The notes under the pieces: model-generated
What the model was told of the DNA's origin: nothing
Database searches by the model: none
What the model saw: only the letters and a program-made list of their open reading frames with translations
Source: JBBRHH01 sp038222915
GTDB taxonomy: Bacteria > Planctomycetota > Phycisphaerae > Tepidisphaerales > Tepidisphaeraceae
Reading direction: 5' to 3'
DNA: 11,587 nt
NCBI GenBank assembly: GCA_038222915.1
Contig: JBBRHH010000145.1
Location: 1 to 11,587, forward strand
Shown: positions 1-5,855 of the stretch, piece by piece
Numbering within the stretch: position 1 is the first letter of the stretch
Layout of the letters: the number at the start of each line of letters is the position of its first letter
Program-made: the position numbers and the translations under genes

Positions 1-45
1 CCATTATCGGACGTAGCAGGGGGGTTATGGCTGGCGGCGATTGTC

Positions 46-1122
46 TCAGGCTTTCCCCTTGTTGGCGGCCAATTCTTCCAGGCGTGTGTCGAACGCCCTG
101 CATGCGCTGATCGAATCAAAACGTTTCAGTATTTCCGCGAGCTCATTTTCATAGCCATCGGGGCGATCCAACTGCCAGAAGTCCTGTATCGCATCCGCCA
201 GAGTGTCGGGCATGGTTGGATCGTAGAGACACGTTTTGTGTAGCGTTTCCGGCAGGAGTTCCGGGTAGACGCCGGTTTTGGGATAAACCGGCCAGCATCC
301 TACCGTCAGCGCGCGAACCGCATGATGGTCGGCCATCGCGTGCCGGTGGGCGCTGATGTGCACGCCGGATTGATAAAGTCCGATCACCTGGCTGTCCTCG
401 TCCCGCTCGCTCACCGTACGGCGCGGCAACCCCGGCGTCAGTCCGTCCACTGGACCGACGGTCACCAGTTGGTATTTTTCACCGCGGGTTCGCAACACCA
501 TGAACGCTTCGTTCAGCAGTGAAATATCAGCCTCGCGCGTGTCGACGAAAATAGTGCGCAAATCACGCTTCACGTTGAGTGACCCCATCTGCCGGATGAT
601 GCCCAGTTCATCCGGCGGCGACATCACCTTGGCCTTGGCCGTGATGTCTGGAATCGGGCTCCTGGCCGACAACTCGTGGTGACGGTCCACCATGGCCGAT
701 GCGCGGGCGAGAAAGGTCTTGAGGTGGTAACGCGAGTTAAACCATAACTCGGTTGCCGCCTGGGCGGTCGTCAGATTCACCAAATCGAGCGCCCTGTCAG
801 TCTTGGCGTTGACGGTTGGCAACTCGTTGTCGTGAAAGTAAACCACGGCCGGCTTGCGCGCCAACTGGGGCACGCCGCGGTAGAGGTCTGAAAGGTTCAT
901 CGCCTCGCTGGTGAACAGGACGTCCACCTGCCCTACCCAATGTCGCGTGAGTTGTTCTGAAAACCACTGCGCGGCCGCGGCCAGGCGACGCTCAATTCGG
1001 CGCGGGGGAAGTTTCAGCAGTGTCCACCGATGCCTGCTCCCACGGATTACCGTATCGAGCATGCTCTTGCGGGCGCCCCCGAAGAACGGTTCCAAGGCGA
1101 GGATATCGAGCTGCGATGACAT
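46..1122 (-). CDS. DUF3524 / queuosine-tRNA mannosyltransferase-like glycosyltransferase
   Basis: The predicted protein has 358 residues and looks related to the family of the vertebrate tRNA-queuosine mannosyltransferase (GTDC1/QTMAN, DUF3524 N-terminal domain). That enzyme adds mannose to queuosine in the tRNA-Asp anticodon. Visible family marks are LALEPFFGG near residues 8-16, a W-rich segment at 33-54, VVYFHDNE at 93-100 (family YFHENQ) and LWFNSRYHLKTFL at 126-138. The C-terminal half aligns with the GT4 fold, including SAHRH (257-261) and GCWPVYPKTGVYPELLP (275-291). The two glutamates of the GT4 E-x7-E motif appear as Ala262 and Arg270, so donor binding may be altered. Two starts are possible: ATG at 1122, two bases after the paiB stop, or TTG at 1128, overlapping that stop as TTGA. 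No clear Shine-Dalgarno decides between them. It is the last gene of the glyQS-paiB unit. The family call is fairly firm, but activity and substrate are inference. Confidence 0.72.
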   Translation of the reverse strand: MSSQLDILALEPFFGGARKSMLDTVIRGSRHRWTLLKLPPRRIERRLAAAAQWFSEQLTRHWVGQVDVLFTSEAMNLSDLYRGVPQLARKPAVVYFHDNELPTVNAKTDRALDLVNLTTAQAATELWFNSRYHLKTFLARASAMVDRHHELSARSPIPDITAKAKVMSPPDELGIIRQMGSLNVKRDLRTIFVDTREADISLLNEAFMVLRTRGEKYQLVTVGPVDGLTPGLPRRTVSERDEDSQVIGLYQSGVHISAHRHAMADHHAVRALTVGCWPVYPKTGVYPELLPETLHKTCLYDPTMPDTLADAIQDFWQLDRPDGYENELAEILKRFDSISACRAFDTRLEELAANKGKA

Positions 1123-1124
1123 GC

Positions 1125-1745
1125 TCAATGTATATTCTCAGTTGCCGACATGCGCACGGCAAGCGCTCGATCCGAGGCCAGCCCGGATTCCATCAGCGCC
1201 CTCACAACCCCCTGCCGATCCGCGTCGGAACGATTCTGATTCAGCTTGAACTTGCCGTCGATGCGCGAGATCGGAATCTCAAATGCCACGATGCCCTTCA
1301 TCATTCTGGTGACATAATCATCAGCTATGGACCAGGTTGCCAATCTGCCCGTTTCATATGTCCGGATCATCTCCGCGAGCATTGTTCGCACTGACTTGTC
1401 GTCTTCGACCACCACTGCAATGCCAGACGCATGAACGGCGACGTAGTTCCAGGTGGGGACCGCAGGGTGGCTTTCATACCAGGATGGCGAAATGTACCCG
1501 TGCTCCCCCTGAAAAATGACCAGCGACTGATGCTGGGTTGCAAAATGACGCCAGTGTGGATTTGCCCGGGCCATATGAGCAATGAGCGTCCCATTGGGCC
1601 CCCTGCCGGCATCCAGCATGAACGGCAAATGACTTGTTTCGAGTCCGTGGCGGGCGGGTGTGATCAGCGTGGCAAAGCTGTGTTGCCGGATGACGCCGTG
1701 CAACATCTCAATCCGCTTTTCCGCAAATGCCTCAGGAACGTACAC
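1125..1745 (-). CDS. paiB: PaiB-family FMN-binding protein / transcriptional regulator
   Basis: This is a 206-residue protein of the PaiB family (FMN_bind_2), flavin-binding split-barrel proteins. Bacillus PaiB is described as a negative regulator of sporulation and degradative-enzyme genes. Family marks run in order: MYVPEAF at the N-terminus, SHLPFML (38-44), AHMARANPHW (56-65), VIFQGEHGYISPSWY (76-90), VPTWNYVAVH (96-105) and KFKLNQNRS (165-173). Full length matches the family, so it looks intact. I chose GTG at 1745 because it gives the usual MY(V/I)P start and has GGGGAG five bases upstream; GTG at 1751 would lie inside that ribosome-binding site. It follows glyQS by 29 nt and its stop abuts the DUF3524 gene, so all three are probably co-transcribed. 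Family assignment is secure. A regulatory role in this organism is only inferred, and a flavin reductase-like role is also possible. Confidence 0.9.
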   Translation of the reverse strand: MYVPEAFAEKRIEMLHGVIRQHSFATLITPARHGLETSHLPFMLDAGRGPNGTLIAHMARANPHWRHFATQHQSLVIFQGEHGYISPSWYESHPAVPTWNYVAVHASGIAVVVEDDKSVRTMLAEMIRTYETGRLATWSIADDYVTRMMKGIVAFEIPISRIDGKFKLNQNRSDADRQGVVRALMESGLASDRALAVRMSATENIH

Positions 1746-1750
1746 TTTCA

Positions 1751-1756
1751 CTCCCC
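1751..1756 (-). promoter_or_regulatory. Shine-Dalgarno that sets the paiB start
   Basis: GGGGAG on the minus strand lies five bases before GTG 1745. It overlaps the alternative GTG at 1751, which makes 1745 the better start. Confidence 0.6.
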
Positions 1757-1774
1757 GAACACTACCACCACTCC

Positions 1775-3118
1775 TTAACCGAGCTTCTCCAGCAGAAACG
1801 GCAAGACTTGATCAACGGCGATTCGCTGCTGGGTCATCGTATCGCGATCGCGAATGGTCACCGTATTTTGCGTGGCCGTATCGCCATCGATCGTCAAACA
1901 GAACGGGGTTCCAGCCTCGTCCTGGCGACGATATCTCCGTCCAACAGCCCCCTTCTCATCGTAGATTACAGCAAAATGCTTCTGCAGGTCCTTGTAAATG
2001 GCCATGGCGCGTTCCGGCATTCCCTCTTTCTTGACGAGCGGGAAGATGGCTGCCTTCACCGGCGCCAACCGAGGATGCAGCCGCAAGACGGTTCGCGTCT
2101 CCATTTGCCCTTTCTCGTTGGGCGCCTGGTCCTCGACAAAGGCCTCGCACAGGAACGCCAGAAATGACCGGGTCGCGCCGGCCGACGGTTCAATGACGTG
2201 CGGCACGAAGCGTTCCTTGGTCTCGTCATCAAAATAGGACAAATCCTTGCCGCTGAATTGCATATGCTGCTTCAGATCATAGTCACCACGGTGGGCGATT
2301 CCTTCCAATTCGCCCCATCCCCATGGAAACATGTATTCAATGTCACTGGTTCCTTTGGAGTAGAACGCCAATTCTTCCTGTCCGTGTTCGCGGAGGCGAA
2401 GATTATCGCTTTTCAGGCCCAGATTTTTGTACCAGGCGAAGCGGTCGTCGCGCCAGCGGGCGTACCACTCCTGGCTTGTCTCGGGCTTGCAGAAGAACTC
2501 GATCTCCATCTGCTCGAATTCACGTGACCGGAAAACGAACTGTTTGGGCGTAATCTCGTTGCGGAAAGATTTCCCGATCTGGGCGATGCCGAAGGGAACT
2601 TTGATCCGAGTCGAATCCACGACGTTCTTGAATTGCACGAAGATCCCCTGGGCCGTCTCTGGCCGGAGGTACGCTTGAAGGGCGTCTTCCTCTACCGGGC
2701 CGACCCAGGTCTTGAACATCAGATTGAATTTCCGGGCCTCGGTCAGTTGGCACTCGGCAAACTCGCCCGGCCTTTTCGACGGCTTTTTTGGGCACTGTGA
2801 TTCGGCGATTTGATCGGCCCGGAACCGCGATTTACAGGTCTTGCAGTCGACCAGTGGGTCGGTGAAGGCGTCGACATGTCCGCTGGCTTTCCAAACGGTG
2901 GGGTGCATCAGGATGGCGGTGTCGACGCCGACGATGTCTTCGCGGATGGTGACGTTGTCGCGCCACCAGGCGTTTTTGATGTTGCGGAGCAGTTCCACGC
3001 CCAACGGTCCGTAATCCCAAGTTCCGTTCAGGCCGCCGTAGATTTCAGATCCGGGATAGACGAATCCGCGGCGTTTGCAGAGTGAGACAAGCTTTTCCAT
3101 TACGGTCGTGTCGGCCAT
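1775..3118 (-). CDS. glyQS: glycyl-tRNA synthetase, single-chain alpha2 type
   Basis: The enzyme charges tRNA-Gly with glycine using ATP in the cytoplasm. It is the homodimeric class IIa form (447 residues), not the alpha/beta form. Visible parts in order: N-terminal KRRGFVYPGSEIYGGLNGTWDYGPLG (about 15-40), motif 1 around HPTVWKASGHVDAFTDP (72-88), a Cys cluster C92, C95, C109, C123 that could bind zinc (CKTCKSRFRAD), the glycine-pocket segment LRPETAQGIFVQF (151-163), motif 2 IGKSFRNEITPKQFVFRSREFEQMEIEFF (181-209), and motif 3 EPSAGATRSFLAFL. A C-terminal anticodon-binding domain covers the last 90 or so residues. ATG 3118 is chosen over TTG 3130 because GGAG sits six bases upstream and would be inside the longer protein. 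It lies downstream of rpsT (162-nt gap) and upstream of paiB (29 nt). No sign of damage. Confidence 0.97.
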   Translation of the reverse strand: MADTTVMEKLVSLCKRRGFVYPGSEIYGGLNGTWDYGPLGVELLRNIKNAWWRDNVTIREDIVGVDTAILMHPTVWKASGHVDAFTDPLVDCKTCKSRFRADQIAESQCPKKPSKRPGEFAECQLTEARKFNLMFKTWVGPVEEDALQAYLRPETAQGIFVQFKNVVDSTRIKVPFGIAQIGKSFRNEITPKQFVFRSREFEQMEIEFFCKPETSQEWYARWRDDRFAWYKNLGLKSDNLRLREHGQEELAFYSKGTSDIEYMFPWGWGELEGIAHRGDYDLKQHMQFSGKDLSYFDDETKERFVPHVIEPSAGATRSFLAFLCEAFVEDQAPNEKGQMETRTVLRLHPRLAPVKAAIFPLVKKEGMPERAMAIYKDLQKHFAVIYDEKGAVGRRYRRQDEAGTPFCLTIDGDTATQNTVTIRDRDTMTQQRIAVDQVLPFLLEKLG

Positions 3119-3280
3119 AACTTTCTCCAAATGAAAACGGCATCCGCCATCAGGACCTTCCAGAAACCGCGCCGGGATCGCTGGTGCGAAACCGGGTCGG
3201 ATGGGAATGGCCTAATGCCGAATGCCGTGATTGATCTAATTTGATCGAAGGCTTCGAACCGGCGTATGTTCGGGCCGCGA
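3119..3280 (-). other. rpsT-glyQS intergenic region with weak dyads
   Basis: These 162 nt contain no gene. Read on the minus strand they hold a 13-bp dyad TCGAAG-N-CTTCGA (3245-3257), two TTGATC copies ten bases apart (3231-3246), and a 7-bp complementary pair ACGGCAT/ATGCCGT (3222-3228 with 3137-3143) that could close a larger leader fold just before the glyQS ribosome-binding site. I see no convincing -35/-10 pair, T-box or U-run terminator, so glyQS may be read through from rpsT or use an unrecognised promoter. Confidence 0.4.
3121..3128 (-). promoter_or_regulatory. Shine-Dalgarno that sets the glyQS start
   Basis: GGAGAAAG on the minus strand, with GGAG six bases from ATG 3118. It falls inside the longer TTG-initiated reading frame (3130), which argues against that start. 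Confidence 0.8.
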
Positions 3281-3296
3281 CTAGGCTTTCGCGGCC
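3273..3296 (-). other. stem-loop enclosing the rpsT stop codon
   Basis: A perfect 8-bp GC-rich inverted repeat, GGCCGCGA and TCGCGGCC, is separated by an 8-nt loop that carries the rpsT TAG. No U-run follows, so it is not a standard terminator. It could stabilise or mark the 3' end of the rpsT message. Confidence 0.5.
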
Positions 3297-3592
3297 GTGG
3301 TACCCGCTCCGGCCTTCGAACCGGCGGCGGCCTTGGCGGCATTCAGCCGCTTGGTCAGACGGCTGCGCTTGCGCGAGGCCGCGTTCCGATGAATCGTTCC
3401 CTTCACCGCAACCTTGTCCAACACCTGGGTGGCCTTGCGAATTTCCGTCTCGGCCTTCTTAAAATCCCCTGTGGTCAGGGCACTTGTGAAGCTGCGGACC
3501 TGGTCCCGAATATCGGCCTTGCGGGCGCGATTTCGGGCGCGGTGCTTGTCGTTCTGACGAACTCGTTTTTTTGCGGACAGCGAATGGGGCAC
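3281..3592 (-). CDS. rpsT: small ribosomal subunit protein bS20
   Basis: This 103-residue basic protein of the 30S subunit binds 16S rRNA early in assembly. The N-terminus MPHSLSAKKRVRQNDKHRARN is typical of bS20 (usual MANxxSAKKRxRQxxKRRxxN), followed by long helices and the conserved IHRNAASRKRSRLTKRLN near residues 67-84. The end is an Ala/Lys/Gly-rich tail (AAKAAAGSKAGAGTTAAKA) that makes it somewhat longer than the common 85-90 residues. The start is GTG, with GAGGAG eight bases upstream (3601-3606). It lies 97 nt after the TPR gene but has its own promoter-like sequence and a leader hairpin, which fits the known tendency of S20 genes to be controlled at the leader. Family call is certain. 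Confidence 0.97.
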   Translation of the reverse strand: MPHSLSAKKRVRQNDKHRARNRARKADIRDQVRSFTSALTTGDFKKAETEIRKATQVLDKVAVKGTIHRNAASRKRSRLTKRLNAAKAAAGSKAGAGTTAAKA

Positions 3593-3618
3593 GTTGCTAA
3601 CTCCTCAATATCAGTACA

Positions 3619-3643
3619 CGCCACCCAACTCTACGGGGCGGCG
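3619..3643 (-). promoter_or_regulatory. hairpin in the rpsT leader
   Basis: In the minus-strand RNA, CGCCGCCC pairs with GGGUGGCG over 8 bp (one G-U pair) around a 9-nt loop. It ends 12 nt before the GAGGAG ribosome-binding site. Position suggests a role in rpsT translation control, for example an autoregulatory site for bS20. That role is inference. Confidence 0.5.
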
Positions 3644-3654
3644 AAAGACGAAGC

Positions 3655-3682
3655 ATTCTATAGATATGCGAAACATTGTCCA
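3655..3682 (-). promoter_or_regulatory. rpsT: sigma70-like promoter for rpsT
   Basis: On the minus strand, TGGACA (3677-3682) and TAGAAT (3655-3660) are separated by 16 nt. Each box matches the consensus at five of six bases. Predicted start of transcription is near 3648, giving a leader of about 55 nt. Confidence 0.55.
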
Positions 3683-3689
3683 CCCCCCT

Positions 3690-5114
3690 TTACCCCGCGC
3701 CGGCCTTCTTCTTTTCACGCAGTTTCTTGATGCGCGACTGGACGTCCAGATAGTTGAAGTCCATTTGTGCCACCCGGCTGTACGCCTTGATCGCGTCGTC
3801 CGCGGCACCATGCATTTCCAAGGCCCGGCCCAGCCAGTAATTCAGCGACTTTTCCCGATCATCGCCGCGTCCCTGGTAGTCGTTAATCGCTCCCTGCAAT
3901 GTCTCGATGGATTCATCCGGAAACCCGGCCTCAAGGAAGGCACGTCCAAGGTAGTAGAGCGAATTGGTCTTGAGCTTTGGATCCTGCCGGGCATGCTGAA
4001 ACATCGGGATCGCTTCGTCAAACCGGCGAAGCTGGAACATCCGCGTGGCCACCTCAAAGCGCCACTTCATTTCCGTTGGATAGTTCTCGGCCATCAACTT
4101 GAACTCTTCGAGTTCAAACTCGATCTGATCGCGCTTGAATTGCTGGTATTCAGCCTCCATCGCCTTGTCGGTTTTGTTCTGGTCGTAGGCCTTTTTCAGC
4201 GATCGTTCCATTCGCTTGAGCTGCGCGATTTTGATCTCGCCGATGCGCTTGCGGAAGCTGAATGTGTTGGATCGTTCGAAGGCTTTCTCCAACGCCTCGA
4301 GACCCACATTCTCGTATTCGGTCTGCTCGGTTTTGACGAGCGCGTCGACGTACTTGTTGATTTTGCCGGTCTCGTTGGGCTCTTTGTCGTACTGCTCCCT
4401 GGTCTCGGCGATCGCACGGGTCATGAAGTCCATCGACCGGACGTCGCGCGTGTCGTCCATCAGCTTTTGTTGTGAATCGGCATCGCGGAGGCTCTTACGG
4501 AAGTTGCCGGTGTCGGATTCGTAATTGCCCTCGGTCATTGTGTGCTGCGCGCCGAGGTTTTTCAGCTCGGTCTGCAGGTCCATGTCGTCCGGCTTGATGC
4601 GCAAGGCATAGTGGGCGGCTTCGGTCGCTTCCTTCCACTTGCGGATCGCTTTGTATGCGTCCTTTAGAATGATGAACTTGTTGAAATCCGGCTTTGGACT
4701 GTCGGCGTTTGCGCGCAACAGGAGCGGGCCGACCCAGAGGACGGTTTCATAGAATCCAGCCTTCTGGGCGTTCTGCAGAATCGCGACGAGATAGTCCGTG
4801 TTGCCTGGCTCGTAGGCCAGCAACTTCTCGGCGTTCAACATGTTGGTCTTGTCGTCCTTGGTGGGACGTTTGAGCTTCATCGCGTCGAACATCCCCATCG
4901 ATTTTCCGCCGGTCGCGCGGCGCTTCAGGGAATACTCGCGCAGGAGTTGATGTGCCGCCACCTCCTCGGGATCTACGGCCAATCCTTGCAGATACATTTC
5001 AATGGCGTAGTCGTAATTCCCGGTGTCGGCGACCACCTTTGCCTTGTCAAAAAAGGCCTTGGCGCGTTTCCGCTGGTCCTCTGGAATATCCTGGTAGTCT
5101 CGAGCCTCAGCCAC
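3690..5114 (-). CDS. conserved TPR-repeat protein
   Basis: A 474-residue protein with no signal peptide or membrane segment, so probably cytoplasmic. A TPR is clear at residues 17-50 (AKAFFDKAKVVADTGNYDYAIEMYLQGLAVDPE). Further TPR-like helices lie near 90-125 and 141-174, and a charged, helix-rich middle covers about 180-340. Three more TPRs cover about 345-454 (RFDEAIPMFQHARQDPK, GFPDESIETLQGAI, GAADDAIKAYSRVAQ). The tail is basic (RIKKLREKKKAGAG). TPRs bind partner proteins, but no enzymatic domain is visible and I cannot name a function; conserved TPR proteins of this shape are familiar from planctomycetes. The start is GTG with AGGAAAG upstream (5122-5128), behind a TTGACA promoter and a leader hairpin. 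It is first in the minus-strand gene string and is transcribed divergently from def. Confidence 0.85.
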   Translation of the reverse strand: MAEARDYQDIPEDQRKRAKAFFDKAKVVADTGNYDYAIEMYLQGLAVDPEEVAAHQLLREYSLKRRATGGKSMGMFDAMKLKRPTKDDKTNMLNAEKLLAYEPGNTDYLVAILQNAQKAGFYETVLWVGPLLLRANADSPKPDFNKFIILKDAYKAIRKWKEATEAAHYALRIKPDDMDLQTELKNLGAQHTMTEGNYESDTGNFRKSLRDADSQQKLMDDTRDVRSMDFMTRAIAETREQYDKEPNETGKINKYVDALVKTEQTEYENVGLEALEKAFERSNTFSFRKRIGEIKIAQLKRMERSLKKAYDQNKTDKAMEAEYQQFKRDQIEFELEEFKLMAENYPTEMKWRFEVATRMFQLRRFDEAIPMFQHARQDPKLKTNSLYYLGRAFLEAGFPDESIETLQGAINDYQGRGDDREKSLNYWLGRALEMHGAADDAIKAYSRVAQMDFNYLDVQSRIKKLREKKKAGAG

Positions 5115-5132
5115 GGGTGATCTTTCCTGAAC

Positions 5133-5148
5133 TGGCTTGCGAAAGCCA
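5133..5148 (-). promoter_or_regulatory. leader hairpin upstream of the TPR gene
   Basis: TGGCTT and AAGCCA form a perfect 6-bp stem around the tetraloop TCGC, four nt upstream of the AGGAAAG ribosome-binding site. It may modulate translation. Confidence 0.4.
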
Positions 5149-5191
5149 CAAACAACCCCACAACCTCGACGTACTTATTTCAACCTGCGCA

Positions 5192-5221
5192 ATAGTAATC
5201 CGTCACGATTGAAGCTGTCAA
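5192..5221 (-). promoter_or_regulatory. sigma70-like promoter for the TPR gene
   Basis: A consensus TTGACA (5216-5221) and TACTAT (5192-5197, four of six) lie 18 nt apart on the minus strand. The predicted leader is about 70 nt. It overlaps the region from which def must be transcribed in the other direction. Confidence 0.55.
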
Positions 5222-5251
5222 CCAAATGCCTTACTCTTTGTGCTGGCACAA
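5209..5251 (+). promoter_or_regulatory. def: possible def promoter with adjacent dyad
   Basis: A weak pair TTGAAG (5209-5214) and TACTCT (5232-5237), 17 nt apart, faces def. Directly after it lies the inverted repeat TTGTGC-TG-GCACAA (5238-5251), a compact operator-like site 23 nt before the def ATG. The promoter boxes are poor, while the dyad is exact. Confidence 0.35.
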
Positions 5252-5274
5252 GCTACGTAACCGCCCCGTGAATC

Positions 5275-5802
5275 ATGTTCGAAGATCTGAAGATCATTCT
5301 CTGGCCTGACCCCAGGCTGCTGAAGCGAAGCCAACCGGTGACGGTTTTTGACGAAAAACTCAAGGCGCTGACAGGCCGGATGATCCAGCTCATGCACGAG
5401 GCGCGCGGTGTGGGGCTTGCGGCGCCGCAGGTTGGGGAGAACGTGCGGCTTTTTGTTATTTCCCACACGGGCAAACCCGAGGACGACCGCATTTACGTCA
5501 ATCCAGTCCTCTCGGAACCTGCCGGCGACGAGGAGGACGAAGAAGGCTGTTTGAGTCTTCCCGGGATCAACGCCAAGATCATTCGCAGCGAAAGCCTGCG
5601 CATGTCCGCACAGGATCTCGACGGGAAACCTATTGAGGAACTGGCAACGGGCTATATCGCCCGGATTTGGCAGCACGAATTTGACCATCTCAGCGGAACT
5701 TTGCTGATGGACCGGATGGGTGAGGCCGACAAACTAGGGGCCAAGCGTATCTTGCGTGACCTGCGGAAACGCTGGGATGATGAGCATCCGCCCAAAAAGT
5801 AG
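5275..5802 (+). CDS. def: peptide deformylase
   Basis: The enzyme removes the formyl group from the N-terminal methionine of nascent proteins at the ribosome and uses a metal ion (usually Fe2+). All three family motifs are present in the 175 residues: GVGLAAPQVG (45-54), EGCLSLPG (90-97) with metal ligand Cys92, and QHEFDH (133-138) with ligands His134 and His138 and catalytic Glu135. Length is normal. The ATG has no clear Shine-Dalgarno upstream, so it may be weakly initiated or leaderless. It is divergent from the TPR gene and followed after 53 nt by the large secreted protein, which may be co-transcribed although no functional link is evident. No fmt gene is adjacent, which is unlike the common def-fmt pairing. 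Confidence 0.97.
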   Translation: MFEDLKIILWPDPRLLKRSQPVTVFDEKLKALTGRMIQLMHEARGVGLAAPQVGENVRLFVISHTGKPEDDRIYVNPVLSEPAGDEEDEEGCLSLPGINAKIIRSESLRMSAQDLDGKPIEELATGYIARIWQHEFDHLSGTLLMDRMGEADKLGAKRILRDLRKRWDDEHPPKK

Positions 5803-5833
5803 CCCGGCGACTGACGTAAACCGTCGAGAAGGG

Positions 5834-5852
5834 CCGATAGCAAGATTATCGG
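5834..5852 (+). promoter_or_regulatory. hairpin directly before the 891-residue gene
   Basis: CCGATA and TATCGG form a perfect 6-bp stem with a 7-nt loop, ending three bases before ATG 5856. The only Shine-Dalgarno-like bases (GGA) are inside the stem, so folding could limit initiation. Confidence 0.4.
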
Positions 5853-5855
5853 ACC

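Noticed and set aside
1..45. Left edge beyond the DUF3524 gene
   Set aside because: Only 45 bases with no clear terminator or start; nothing can be supported.
3243..3265. GGTTCGAA-like segment suggesting a tRNA T-arm after rpsT
   Set aside because: The flanking bases do not form the 5-bp T-stem and no acceptor or anticodon arm is present.
3594..4475. 293-residue open frame antisense to the TPR gene
   Set aside because: Leu/Val/His-rich shadow of a clear TPR protein; no start signal.
5218..5688. 156-residue open frame antisense to def
   Set aside because: It overlaps a complete peptide deformylase with all catalytic motifs; the antisense product has no recognisable features.
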